A DNA stretch of 64,000 bases, taken from NCBI RefSeq assembly GCF_035974275.1, contig NZ_CP142422.1, positions 4,278,001 through 4,342,000 on the forward strand. Direction: 5' to 3'. The DNA comes from Chryseobacterium sp. MYb264 (GTDB lineage Bacteria > Bacteroidota > Bacteroidia > Flavobacteriales > Weeksellaceae). Under the pieces are notes generated by a model. That model did no database searches. It had not been told where the DNA came from and was given only the letters and a program-made list of their open reading frames with translations. Below, in pieces: positions 24,246-33,962 of this stretch. Made by a program: the position numbers and the translations under genes. Each line of letters starts with the position of its first letter. Position 1 is the stretch's first letter.

Positions 24246-27200
24246 TTAAAACGTCATTCCTAAAGCTGCCGAAATTCTTCCGCCGTCTGAGCCATAGAAA
24301 TAGTTTAATCTTGCCGAGAACATTTCTACAACGCTTAGCCAAACTCCTCCACCCACAGATTGATGCCATTTTTTGGAATATTCTCCATCATTCCAGACTC
24401 TCCCGAAATCATAGCCAATCAAGATTCCCATATTGGCAGGAACAATATTATTTCTTACTCTTCCGAAATCCCAACGAATTTCCGAGTTGTTGGTCAAGTA
24501 AGACCTTCCTGAAAATCTGTCGTTTCTGAAAGCTCTCATTCCATTGTTTCCGCCAATGCTCGCGGCCTGATAAAATTCAAAATTATTATTGCTGATCCAC
24601 ATACCGTTGCTGGAATTCGCAAAAACGAAATTTCCTCTAGGATCAATTCTGTGATCAATGGTAAAGGTTCCCTGGAGTGCAAAAAAGTTTTTATCCAGAT
24701 TGGACAGATTGGTTTTCCATTGCAGATTGGCCAAAAATTCCATACCCAAAGTCGGAAAGGCGGTATTGTCAAGATTTTTATACCCAAAAGTGTAGTTGGC
24801 ACCTCCAAAATACTGATTATTGAATACCTCAGGATTTACATCTTGCGAAACATCTACAAAGCGGTTTCCTTTTCGCTGAACTTTATTATTTTCAAAATTC
24901 AGTTGAAATGTATTCTCAATATTTCCCCAGCTTTTTCTTGAAATAGACGGTGAAAAATAGATCTTCGAAATTCTGGCTCTGTTGTATTCCCGTTTTGTTT
25001 CCTGCTTGTCATACGGACTTTCGTTTGATAATCCGAAGAAGTTTTCGGAAAATCGGGGGGTACTGTAGAGTGCATCTACATTAAAGTCCCAGCCCCAGAT
25101 CGCTTTCTTGAAAATTCCTTTATACGCTGCGTTGAATCCTGCGGTTGCTGTATAAAAATTAACCTTTAGCGTATGTCTTTGGGTAAAAGGGTCGCGGATA
25201 AAGTTATTGACAGTATAAGATCCCAGTAAACCTACAATCACACCATCATCGGGATTAAAATCTAAACTGGGATAGCCCGCAAAGAAGTTGTATTTCGGAT
25301 GTTTATAGTTATAGGTATTAATATCATAGTCATCAGAGATGTTTTTCGTGACTCCGTGTGTGTTGTACGTGTTTTTCTGAGATTTAAAGTCGTAAATTTT
25401 AACTTTACTGCCATTGGTAACATTATAAGTGTCATGATTATACCCTCCAATCAGTCGGATGGTCATTTTAGGTTTTCCATCTCCTGAAACATCGTAAATA
25501 TCATCATCTTCCAAACCGTAGATCCAAAGCTCTTTGGTTTTAGAATCATCGTATGTTTTTTCAAATACCAATTCGGGGTTCTCCTGTTTTTTATCTAATT
25601 TATATTGTTTTACATTCACCGTATTTCCTGTCTTTGTAATTACAAATTTATCCGGATGTACTGTTCCCGTTAGCGGAACTTTTTCCTGTAAAACATCAAA
25701 ATATTGACTTGCATAGGTCTGTAATTTAAGTTTTCGGGCTTTTAATTTTCTCTGAATATCAGCAATTGTTTCATCTCTTACTTCTTTCGGCAGGTTGTCA
25801 AAAGCTTCATCAATATCTTGATCACTAAGATGATCCTGAATATATTTTGCCTGCTCTATCCATTCGGGTTCTGTAGAGCCTTTTAAAAAAATCAAATCCA
25901 AAGGATAAGGTTCCATCGCCAGCCATTTTACGCTTTTAATATCGTCTTTAAAGGACTTCATATGTCGAATCGCAGGAATGTTCATAATGAGCTTAAAAGC
26001 AGCACCGTCATATTTACTGAATGCCTGATCCCGGTCCCGCGGGATCGGTTTATAAATGACTTTGTCGCCATCCTGATATTCTGCCCATTTCCATTGGTCA
26101 GAATGCCTGTCCCAATCTCCGATTAACATATCAAAGATTCGGGCGCGGATGTATGATTCCTGATCGATGGAATATTTATAACTTTTATTCAGGTTTTTCA
26201 AAACATCATCTGTAGAAACAATATCTTTTGCATTGCCTAATGATGCCAGTGTTTTCGGATCTGTAGAAAAACGTTCTTCGATCATATACATTTCGTCTCC
26301 GTAATGCTCGTTATATTCTCCCAAAGCCTTTTGCTTCGGGATATAATATAATCTTGGGTTGCTGTGGAAAAGATTCACTTTATCCGCCAGATTTCCTACT
26401 GAAAAAGGCGTAAAAGGATGATTGGTTGTATAAAAATCAAGCAAGAACTTTTCAGGAAACGTATTGTTCAGTTCATTTCCGAAGGTACTTTTTTTGAAAG
26501 CGACATTGTTAAGAAAACGAACCGCGCTTTTTTTTACCCCTCGCATCACAAATTCCTGTCCGTCCTGTGCTTTTAATCTCAAACTGTTAGACTGGTTGCC
26601 ACCACCTTCACGGAAAGGTGTATAACCGCCATCCAGTGTGGCAATATCAGCGGTTGGCAGATCGATGGGCATTCCGTAATATTTTCGGTAATGTTCGCCC
26701 CACAGCCAAGTGTAAAATCCTCCTTTTTCCGTTAATTTTTTAGGATAAATGGTGGATGAAACATGAGAAGGAATTGAGCTTGGAAAATCATTGATGAACT
26801 TTTTGGGCTTATCAAACACTTTTATCTGAGCTAATTTTTCGAATGTATTGTCTTTTGTAGAAAAATATTCTACATCGGCACTTTGATCTTTTCTGATATT
26901 TAAAACAGCAAAACCGCTTCCTCCGTAAGAGAAATCAGTATCTTCTGCAATCGTCGCCGGATCCGTTTGTGAGCCTGCACCGCTAATGATTTGTCTGATA
27001 TTTCTTTCCTGATGATATTGCAGATTATGATCGTGTCCGGAAACAAAAATAATATGGTCTTTATCCTGAACTATACTTTTTAATCTTCCGGCAAGATCGG
27101 CGTAATGTTGATTGTTAATATCCTGTGGATTGGCTCCTGAAGCGTTTCTCAAAATATTGATCGTCGTAGCAATTGCCGGAGCCGGAATTTTACCCTTAAA

Positions 27201-27962
27201 AGGAAAAAGATGAGTTTTTGCAGAATTATAGCCTGCATGAGTTCCGCTGCTGATAATCGGATGATGAAGGGCTACGATAATTTTTTTATCCTGATTTTTA
27301 TTAATTAAATCTTTAAATTCAGTGAAAAGATCTTCGCGGGTCTTGATGTCGCAGTTTTTATTGATTCCCGGATATTTGTCCCAATTGGCGAGTGCCCATT
27401 CGGTATCAATAACGATTAATTTAATATCTTTTGTTAAGTTGATATCATCAATTCCGCATGAATTTTTGGGAAGAAAAGCCTTTTTATCATTAAAATAATT
27501 TTTAACGAAATCTTCCTGAGCCTTTAAACCGTTCAACCCTTGATACCAGTCGTGATTTCCGGGAATGACAACTGTTTTACCTTTGAAATTTTTAGTAATA
27601 TCGAGCTGATTTTCCAGTTTTTGCTTTGCCAATGCATACTCTTTGCTGGATTCTTTGGGCATTCCGCCGGGATAGATATTATCTCCCAAAAAGATCAGCA
27701 TAGAATTTTTATCGGCAGAATCCAGCTTCGAGCGCAAAAAATTCAGGGTATTCTGAGCTTGGGGCTCGTCCGAATTACCGGCATCACCGATAAGGAAAAT
27801 TTTAAAGTCATTTTCAGATGGGATATCAAATTTTTCTACTTCAGATAAGTTTTTACCCTTTTTTACGTTATAGGTTGCGCAGGAATACAGAACTCCGGCA
27901 GACAATACTACTCTAAGGACAATAGAAGTATTTTTTAGATGAGTTTTAAAGGATAAATTCAT
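24246..27962 (-). CDS. Outer-membrane lipoprotein: calcineurin-like phosphoesterase, kinase-like middle, C-terminal beta-barrel
   Basis: The 1238-residue protein is a lipoprotein (lipobox LYSC, Cys28). Residues 55-360 are a calcineurin-like phosphoesterase with every metal motif: IGDAGN (58-63), GDN (93-95), GNHD (135-138), HH (233-234) and GHDH (309-312). Residues 440-700 hold a less expected region with a glycine-rich loop (REGGGNQSNSLRLK), a lysine strand (EFVMRGVKK) and GDWDRHSDQW (615-624) followed by IPRDRDQAF (640-648), resembling the catalytic loop and DFG-like segments of Fam20/HipA-type kinases. From about 860 to the end, alternating strands and a terminal phenylalanine indicate a barrel of the D15/surface-antigen type. 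Phosphatase and barrel are firm; the kinase resemblance is inference. Confidence 0.8.
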   Translation of the reverse strand: MNLSFKTHLKNTSIVLRVVLSAGVLYSCATYNVKKGKNLSEVEKFDIPSENDFKIFLIGDAGNSDEPQAQNTLNFLRSKLDSADKNSMLIFLGDNIYPGGMPKESSKEYALAKQKLENQLDITKNFKGKTVVIPGNHDWYQGLNGLKAQEDFVKNYFNDKKAFLPKNSCGIDDINLTKDIKLIVIDTEWALANWDKYPGINKNCDIKTREDLFTEFKDLINKNQDKKIIVALHHPIISSGTHAGYNSAKTHLFPFKGKIPAPAIATTINILRNASGANPQDINNQHYADLAGRLKSIVQDKDHIIFVSGHDHNLQYHQERNIRQIISGAGSQTDPATIAEDTDFSYGGSGFAVLNIRKDQSADVEYFSTKDNTFEKLAQIKVFDKPKKFINDFPSSIPSHVSSTIYPKKLTEKGGFYTWLWGEHYRKYYGMPIDLPTADIATLDGGYTPFREGGGNQSNSLRLKAQDGQEFVMRGVKKSAVRFLNNVAFKKSTFGNELNNTFPEKFLLDFYTTNHPFTPFSVGNLADKVNLFHSNPRLYYIPKQKALGEYNEHYGDEMYMIEERFSTDPKTLASLGNAKDIVSTDDVLKNLNKSYKYSIDQESYIRARIFDMLIGDWDRHSDQWKWAEYQDGDKVIYKPIPRDRDQAFSKYDGAAFKLIMNIPAIRHMKSFKDDIKSVKWLAMEPYPLDLIFLKGSTEPEWIEQAKYIQDHLSDQDIDEAFDNLPKEVRDETIADIQRKLKARKLKLQTYASQYFDVLQEKVPLTGTVHPDKFVITKTGNTVNVKQYKLDKKQENPELVFEKTYDDSKTKELWIYGLEDDDIYDVSGDGKPKMTIRLIGGYNHDTYNVTNGSKVKIYDFKSQKNTYNTHGVTKNISDDYDINTYNYKHPKYNFFAGYPSLDFNPDDGVIVGLLGSYTVNNFIRDPFTQRHTLKVNFYTATAGFNAAYKGIFKKAIWGWDFNVDALYSTPRFSENFFGLSNESPYDKQETKREYNRARISKIYFSPSISRKSWGNIENTFQLNFENNKVQRKGNRFVDVSQDVNPEVFNNQYFGGANYTFGYKNLDNTAFPTLGMEFLANLQWKTNLSNLDKNFFALQGTFTIDHRIDPRGNFVFANSSNGMWISNNNFEFYQAASIGGNNGMRAFRNDRFSGRSYLTNNSEIRWDFGRVRNNIVPANMGILIGYDFGRVWNDGEYSKKWHQSVGGGVWLSVVEMFSARLNYFYGSDGGRISAALGMTF

Positions 27963-27988
27963 AAATTTACATTAACAAAAAATCGGCC

Positions 27989-29161
27989 ATGAGCATTTTA
28001 CAAAAAGCCAAAGATTACGTTGAAATCTTATTCAAAGATAAGTTATCTTCTGTATATTTTTATCATAATTTTATCCATACTACGTATACGGTTAACAAAG
28101 CGGAGGAAATTATGAAAAACACACCGGTCTCTACAGAAGATCAGGAAAAAGTGTTGTTAGCGCTTTGGTTTCACGACACGGGATATATCGAATGTGCGCT
28201 TAATCATGAGGAAAAAGGCGTGGAGATCATGAAAAATTTTCTACAGAAGGAAAATTATCCTGAACAAAAGATTGAGGAGATCCAAAAACTCATTTTGGCG
28301 ACTAAAATTACCTATGAACCTCAGAACTTATTGGAACAAATTGTAAAAGATGCCGACTGCAGTCATTTCGCAAGTCATGATTATAACGATATTTCTGATG
28401 CGCTGAGAAAAGAGTGGGAGCTTACCAATGTAAAATGTTTCTCGAATGATGAATGGAACGCAGGGAATCTTGAAATGCTGAAAAACAAGCATCAATATTA
28501 TACGGAATACGCGAAGGCCAACTGGCAACCGCTGAAAGAGAAAAATATTAAGAAAATTGAGAAAAAACTAGAAAAAGAAGAAGATAAAAAGGAAAGTTCG
28601 GGAAGTAAAAAGGAGAAGGAAAAAGAAGTGAAACCGGATAGGAGTGTGGATACCCTATTCAGGGTAACTTTGAATAACCATACCAGACTGAGTGATATTG
28701 CAGACAGCAAAGCGAATATTTTACTTTCTGTAAATGCCATTATCATATCGGTTTGTCTTTCTGTTTTAGTTCCTAAATTAGATGCTCCGAAAAATTCTCA
28801 CCTGGTTATTCCGAGTTTTATTTTGTTATTGTCCAGTGTTTTAACAATTATTTTTGCCATTTTATCCACAAAACCGAATGTGACAAAAACAAAATTCACG
28901 AATGAGGATGTTCAGAACAGAAAAGTAAATCTTCTCTTCTTCGGAAATTTTCATCAGATGTTGTTTGATGATTATCATAATGCAATGAAAGATCTGATCA
29001 AGGATCGCGATTATATTTATGATTCTATGGTGAAAGATCTTTATTTTTTAGGGAAAGTTTTAGACAGAAAATACAAGCTCTTATCCACCACCTATAAGAT
29101 TTTTATGGCAGGAATCATCATTTCTGTGTTGTCTTTCGGGTATGCGTTTTTGAGTCTTTAG
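27989..29161 (+). CDS. HD-domain protein fused to a PycTM-like (DUF5706) Pycsar effector domain
   Basis: Residues 20-170 are an HD phosphohydrolase-type domain: FYHNFIHT (His26 and His30), WFHDTGY (His62-Asp63) and KDADCSHF (Asp121). A Lys/Glu coiled linker (186-215) leads to a domain with VTLNNHTRLSDIADSKANILLSVNAI cut here by its helix, the signature of the PycTM/DUF5706 effectors of Pycsar antiphage systems. Predicted membrane helices lie near 243-263, 272-293 and 368-388. Pycsar effectors are activated by cCMP or cUMP made by a neighbouring cyclase, but no cyclase gene is present in this window. It starts 26 bases from the divergent phosphatase gene and precedes a bestrophin gene by 30 bases. 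Confidence 0.75.
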   Translation: MSILQKAKDYVEILFKDKLSSVYFYHNFIHTTYTVNKAEEIMKNTPVSTEDQEKVLLALWFHDTGYIECALNHEEKGVEIMKNFLQKENYPEQKIEEIQKLILATKITYEPQNLLEQIVKDADCSHFASHDYNDISDALRKEWELTNVKCFSNDEWNAGNLEMLKNKHQYYTEYAKANWQPLKEKNIKKIEKKLEKEEDKKESSGSKKEKEKEVKPDRSVDTLFRVTLNNHTRLSDIADSKANILLSVNAIIISVCLSVLVPKLDAPKNSHLVIPSFILLLSSVLTIIFAILSTKPNVTKTKFTNEDVQNRKVNLLFFGNFHQMLFDDYHNAMKDLIKDRDYIYDSMVKDLYFLGKVLDRKYKLLSTTYKIFMAGIIISVLSFGYAFLSL

Positions 29162-29191
29162 TGGTGGAAATTTAATTTAAACAAAAGAAAA

Positions 29192-30106
29192 ATGATTGTC
29201 AGACAGCGTGCCAATTGGCTGAGAATGTTATTTATATGGAGAGGTTCTGTGTTGAAGAAAATTATCGTTCAGCTTTCCGTGATTTTGCTGTTCTCTCTTT
29301 TTATTTATTTTTTTAAAGGAAGAATTTTTGATTATAAAGTTCATCTTAATCCTACTATTTTCACGTTAATAGGATTGGCTTTAGCTATTTTCATGGGCTT
29401 TTGCAATTCCGCGAGCTACGACCGGTTTTGGGAGGGACGAAAATTGTGGGGATTACTGGTAATAGAAACCCGATCTTTGACCCGGCAGATTTTATCTTTT
29501 GTTCCACATGTTTCCAAAGAAGAGAAACAACAAATTATAAAACTGATCTCCGCATTTTGTTGGGCTTTGAATTATCAATTAAGAGATAAATCGGATACGG
29601 GAAATTTGTCCCAATTGCTTTCTTCAGAGCAGATGGAGCAGATAAATGGGAAGAAATTTATCCCCAGTATTATTTTAGGTTTTATTGCCGATTGGCTTCA
29701 GGAACAACATCGAAAAGGGAATATCGATACGATTATTTTAACTCAAATGGATGATGAGCTGAATCAGTTTTCCAATATTTCCGGAGGTTGCGAAAGAATT
29801 TATAATACACCCTTGCCTTTTGCATACAGTGTTTTGCTGCACCGTACCGTTTATTTGTATTGTTTCTGGTTACCTTTCGGGCTGGTGGATACTTTGGGTT
29901 GGATGATGCCGCTGATTGTTTTGTTGATAAGCTATACTTTTATTGCGCTGGACGCTATTATTCAGGAGATTGGCGAACCTTTTGGAGAAGAGGAAAATGA
30001 TTTAGCTTTGAACAGTATTTGCAGAACCATCGAGTTTTCTATTTTTGAACAGGCAGACATTCCGCAAGGTGAATTGAAAAAGCCAGATTCTTATTTTGTG
30101 GATTAA
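29192..30106 (+). CDS. Bestrophin-family ion channel
   Basis: Bacterial bestrophin homologues form pentameric ion channels in the inner membrane. The 304-residue protein has the N-terminal helix pair (KKIIVQLSVILLFSLFIYFF, FTLIGLALAIFMGF), the family motif NSASYDRFWEGRKLWGLL, the acidic-basic EIGEPFGEEENDLAL near the C-terminus, and YLYCFWLPFGLVD. It probably shares a transcript with the HD-PycTM gene (30-base gap). Its stop overlaps the stop of the convergent GAF gene by four bases. Physiological ion and trigger are not evident. Confidence 0.9.
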   Translation: MIVRQRANWLRMLFIWRGSVLKKIIVQLSVILLFSLFIYFFKGRIFDYKVHLNPTIFTLIGLALAIFMGFCNSASYDRFWEGRKLWGLLVIETRSLTRQILSFVPHVSKEEKQQIIKLISAFCWALNYQLRDKSDTGNLSQLLSSEQMEQINGKKFIPSIILGFIADWLQEQHRKGNIDTIILTQMDDELNQFSNISGGCERIYNTPLPFAYSVLLHRTVYLYCFWLPFGLVDTLGWMMPLIVLLISYTFIALDAIIQEIGEPFGEEENDLALNSICRTIEFSIFEQADIPQGELKKPDSYFVD

Positions 30107-32409
30107 ATATGAGTTAAGGAAACCCTCAATGCTAATAATCCTGTAATCCCCTGCAAATCTTCAACTCTTAAAAACTCAATATCACTCTGAAGAATTCCTT
30201 TTTTCTGCAGTTTGGTGATGTATTCCAGATATTCCTTTTGGTTTTCCATTCCGAAATAAACGATGGTAATTTTTCCGGGACAGGTAATTCTTTCGTCAGA
30301 ATCTTTCACATGCGCTTTATCCAGACGTTTTTTAATAATCTCGTAATAAGAATTATAAGCACCGTCAATATCAAAACGTTTTTCATCCATTCGGAAACGG
30401 ATATCTACCTTTTCATTATAAACAAAAATCAGTGAAGCGATATCTAAAGGAATCGAAAGATCCTGTTTGAAATTCTGAAATTCCCGTTCCATATTGCAAA
30501 TGGTTTTCAGCTGCCAATATCTCAGCTTATGAACAACTTTTGAAGAATATTGGAGATCGGGAGCGATATTCTGTCCGATAAACAAATTATGCTCAACACC
30601 ATCAGATTTAAAACGCTCATAATAATGTGGGAAAATCTGCTGTGCTTTTACCTGACTTTCATCCAGCATGTCTGCTAATTTTCTGTTAACAAGTGTTATA
30701 GACTCGTCCAGGCTTCTTCTGTGGTTATAGAATAAATGATTCTGACTGAAAATTTTAGAAAAATATTCTTTGATTTTTTCCTTTGCATTTTCAGAGCTTT
30801 TTACTTCAAGCTTACCTTGTAGATAAGGATGAATTTCGTCTCTCAGCAATCTTTGTAAGCGTTGTTCCGTGTCTGCCTTAATTTCATTATTCAGTTCGTT
30901 TTCAAAAATATCCAAAGCCAGTAAATATTTCTCAGAATCTGAATTAATGATTGAAAAAATATCGTGAAGGCAATCAATTTGCTCATTAAGATCTTCCAAC
31001 ATTAGATTAAAACGTTTTTCTGAAGAAGAGCGAATATCTGAAAAGCTGAAAAGCGGCGTGAGATTTTTAAAAGAAATCTGTTTAAGGGTGTATATTTTTT
31101 TTGCTAAAAATGCGTTGAAATACTTTTCGGCTTCACTTCTGAATTTCCAGACAACACTGTCGTGAATTGTGGTATATTCGCGCTGAATAATGGCTTCAAT
31201 CTGATTGTTACGCTCGAAACTGAATCTTGAGAGTGAGAAAAGAATCATATCAACAAAAAATTCCAGTTTTTTGAGTTTTAAACCATTTAAGCTGTTAGGC
31301 TGAGGTGAAGTAAATTCCATGATCGCCAGCAATTCGTTATCTTTCATAATCGGAATCACCATAAAACTGTTGATATTGTTATCTTTTAAAATATTAAAAG
31401 ATGGCATTTTTTTGATATGGGAATCTAAGTTATCAACATTTGAAACTACAATTGGTTTTGAATTATAGCTGAAATTTTCAAAGGCAGTTTTCCGAACCTC
31501 TTCATCAAAAGTATTGATCCAGAAATCGAGAATATGATTGGTGAATACATTTTCGTAGATCGGAACTTTATCAAGTCTTTTTTCCTTTTTATTGAAAAGC
31601 ATTAATCCAAAATTCAGCTCGGAAATATCGAAGTAAGATTTGAAAATTTCGGTTAAATTTTCATCGGGAATCAGATTTTCAGGATCAATTTTAATCATAC
31701 TGGATTTCAGATCCGATAACGCTACTTCAGAAGTACAGTCAACCAGCGAAATAATAGAAAACCCGCTCAAAACCCATGATTTTGTGGGGAAATATTTTTT
31801 CCATAACTTGATATCGTCAAGATTTTCCAACAGCATATTGATGGTATCTTCATCCGGAATTTTCACTCCGTCTGTAGGATAAACTTCACTAAAATCTGAG
31901 TTTACCGTAATTTTATAATGCTTCATAATTCCCTGTTGATTGGGAATGTCATAATAGAATGGGATAGAGGCTTTTATATCGCGCTTAAAATACGTTTGCA
32001 CGATCAGACAGCAGCAGAAAACGTAGAATTCATCATCGTTGATGTTTCGTAATTCGATTTCAAAATCCTGTCCGGCATCTTTCAGAATATTTTTAAACCT
32101 TTCGGTATAATTAAATGTAATATTGGAGAGCGGAATACTTGCGGCCTTTATTTCATTGTTGGTAAGTCCGGTCGGAAAAAGATCAGCCAAAAGCAGTTTG
32201 ATGAGGTCTTCGTATTTGTCGATTAAACTTAAATCCTGAAATCCATCTCTCAGTTCCTGAAAATTTTTGGTTTTATCGATTAGCGATTCAGCGTAATTGA
32301 CACGATACTCCAGTCTGTCGTTATAGCGGATATGCTCCAGCACGTCCAAATATTTTTTGAACGAAATGTAAACCTGAAATGGAGAGTCTTTTTTGTGCAG
32401 ATTTGCCAA
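30103..32409 (-). CDS. GAF domain protein of Bacteroidota type
   Basis: A 768-residue soluble protein. A GAF-like small-molecule-binding domain is centred near residues 270-400 (FGLMLFNKKEKRLDKVP, KPIVVSNVDNL, NSFMVIPIMKDNELLAIMEFTSP, the last being the usual GAF strand end). The C-terminal 350 residues are helical and rich in charged residues (QIDCLHDIFSII, RLQRLLRDEIHPYLQGKLEV), so it probably forms coiled coils. No HAMP, kinase or output domain is obvious. The start is TTG 32409: the frame is open upstream but has no ATG. It converges with the bestrophin gene, with a four-base overlap of stop codons. Signalling partner unknown. Confidence 0.75.
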   Translation of the reverse strand: MANLHKKDSPFQVYISFKKYLDVLEHIRYNDRLEYRVNYAESLIDKTKNFQELRDGFQDLSLIDKYEDLIKLLLADLFPTGLTNNEIKAASIPLSNITFNYTERFKNILKDAGQDFEIELRNINDDEFYVFCCCLIVQTYFKRDIKASIPFYYDIPNQQGIMKHYKITVNSDFSEVYPTDGVKIPDEDTINMLLENLDDIKLWKKYFPTKSWVLSGFSIISLVDCTSEVALSDLKSSMIKIDPENLIPDENLTEIFKSYFDISELNFGLMLFNKKEKRLDKVPIYENVFTNHILDFWINTFDEEVRKTAFENFSYNSKPIVVSNVDNLDSHIKKMPSFNILKDNNINSFMVIPIMKDNELLAIMEFTSPQPNSLNGLKLKKLEFFVDMILFSLSRFSFERNNQIEAIIQREYTTIHDSVVWKFRSEAEKYFNAFLAKKIYTLKQISFKNLTPLFSFSDIRSSSEKRFNLMLEDLNEQIDCLHDIFSIINSDSEKYLLALDIFENELNNEIKADTEQRLQRLLRDEIHPYLQGKLEVKSSENAKEKIKEYFSKIFSQNHLFYNHRRSLDESITLVNRKLADMLDESQVKAQQIFPHYYERFKSDGVEHNLFIGQNIAPDLQYSSKVVHKLRYWQLKTICNMEREFQNFKQDLSIPLDIASLIFVYNEKVDIRFRMDEKRFDIDGAYNSYYEIIKKRLDKAHVKDSDERITCPGKITIVYFGMENQKEYLEYITKLQKKGILQSDIEFLRVEDLQGITGLLALRVSLTHI

Positions 32410-32595
32410 AGCTGAAATTTCAAGTAAAGTTATGAAAAAAGCGGGATTTGGAAGTTGTGTATTTTTATTATTCTTCTAAATGTTCGAATAGATTGTTATC
32501 AGATTTTATTTAATTCCCAAATTCAACATCAGAAAAATCAGGCTTTGGAAGATTTTTATTCTTTGTAGAGAAAAGTGAATTATTTTTGATTTGTT

Positions 32596-33331
32596 TTAAT
32601 GAAGAATATCTATTTTGTAATATTTAAAGCTCTTTCCATTGTCTGAGGTTACTTTAATCAGTATGTTGTTTTTCCTAGCCCAAACAAGTTGATGAATATT
32701 AAACTGATCAGACATAAAACTTCGTGATTCTTTAAAATAATCTTTACTTGCATTACTTTCTAAAACTCCTATTTTCATCATAAACCTGATTATAAAAGTA
32801 GGTGATATGGCTGTTGTCGGGAGATATAAAAATTTGATCAATTCTATCATCGCCTGGTGACAGAATCTTGGAAATTTTACCACTGGCTTTATTGATCAGC
32901 TCAAAATCGCTAAATCCTAATCCTTCGCTTACGGTGTTAGAAGCAACTGCATACATATTTAGGGAAGGATAAAATCCTAAATATTCGTACCGGTTTTCGC
33001 CTTCTTTGCGATTCATTGCATTGTCACTTTCCTTTTTAAATTGTAAAATTTTATGATTTGTTTCCAAATAGAAATTATCACCATTCATCTTTGGTTTCTT
33101 GTTTATGATTGAATGATTGGGCTTATCATATTTTTTAAACTCTAATTCGGTTATTTCTTTTAATTTTAATGGAGGATTCAGATCATATTTATCTTGAAAG
33201 CCAAAAGATTGAAACTGCTGATTTTCAAAATTTACGATTTCTTTACGGTTAGATTCTGTACTTATTTTCTTTGTTTTTTGGCAATAAACCAAAATGAATA
33301 GGATAGGGATTATGAATATTTTTTTCATCAT
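32596..33331 (-). pseudogene. Lipoprotein gene with a frameshift near its 3' end
   Basis: The frame from 33331 encodes a lipoprotein (ILFILVYCQKTKK, Cys17) of about 190 residues ending near 32753. A second frame (32596-32883) overlaps it and continues a plausible protein, KIGVLESNASKDYF, HQLVWARKNNILIKV, KSFKYYKIDIL. The overlap contains NQVYDEN in one frame and MMKIGVLE in the other, and a single-base deletion or two-base insertion around 32775-32790 would join them. I read it as one disrupted gene of about 245 residues. Its function is unrecognised; it sits in the AT-rich block downstream of the effector and could be a decayed immunity-type gene. Confidence 0.5.
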
Positions 33332-33347
33332 TTATTTTTTAGCATTT

Positions 33348-33569
33348 CTAGTTCTTTAAGGGTAAATAAGAATTGCTATCTATGAAAAATGAGCTCTTTT
33401 TCCCATTGTCATCAATAGTAACAATCTCTATATTTCCTGTTATAATACCGTTTTTATAATTTTTTATGCAATAGTTGGTATGTGTATTACTGAGAGTTTC
33501 TTTCCAAACACCTTCTTTCAAATGATTTTTTATTATACCAAGCAATCCGTTTTCATTTACTTTTCTCAA
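33348..33569 (-). CDS. Small protein or displaced 3' part of the preceding secreted protein gene
   Basis: A 73-residue frame with no ATG; it could begin at TTG 33569 and overlaps the 3' end of the next gene upstream by 17 bases in another frame. The sequence NHLKEGVWKETLSN, IKNYKNGIITGNIEI is a YwqK/MORN-like GxW...Y.NG...G pattern. A one-base frame change near 33560 would append it to the secreted protein encoded at 33553-33951. I cannot decide between an overlapping small gene and a frameshifted tail. Confidence 0.35.
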   Translation of the reverse strand: MRKVNENGLLGIIKNHLKEGVWKETLSNTHTNYCIKNYKNGIITGNIEIVTIDDNGKKSSFFIDSNSYLPLKN

Positions 33570-33951
33570 GTTTTAGCCATTTGTTACTCTCAAATCTTCC
33601 TGATTTTATATAATAAAATTTTTTAATCCTTTTTACATATATTGTATTTATAATACTATCACTTGAACATATGCCTTCTCCTATATATTTCAATATTAAT
33701 ATTTTGTTTTTATTTTCCTTTAATGAGTATTCTCCCTCGCAATAAGCTTCTTGAGAATTCTTTGTATCTAGCCTTAAGAATACTTTATCAGTATCAAAAT
33801 AAAAATCAAATTTCATATTAATTATATTCTCAGTTCCAATTTCTTCTACTTTTGTTGTAATGGTGTAATTACCATTAGGAAAATTTTGAGCATAACTATT
33901 AAAAAATAATATAAATGCAAAAACAGAAATGGTTTTTCTCATTAGGTTCAT
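33553..33951 (-). CDS. Small secreted protein, unknown function
   Basis: A 132-residue protein with a signal peptide (RKTISVFAFILFFNSYA, then QNFPNG). The mature part is beta-rich (GNYTITTKVEEI, FDFYFDTDKVFLRLDT, KILILKYIGEGI) and has two cysteines. No family recognised. Its start is 12 bases after the end of the lipoprotein gene that follows the dual peptidoglycan hydrolase, and the stretch is very AT-rich (13 of 60 bases are G or C at 33661-33720). Export to the periplasm and position make it a candidate second immunity protein; this is a guess. The second ATG, at 33942, gives the better signal peptide. Confidence 0.55.
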   Translation of the reverse strand: MNLMRKTISVFAFILFFNSYAQNFPNGNYTITTKVEEIGTENIINMKFDFYFDTDKVFLRLDTKNSQEAYCEGEYSLKENKNKILILKYIGEGICSSDSIINTIYVKRIKKFYYIKSGRFESNKWLKLEKSK

Positions 33952-33962
33952 TTACTTGCATT

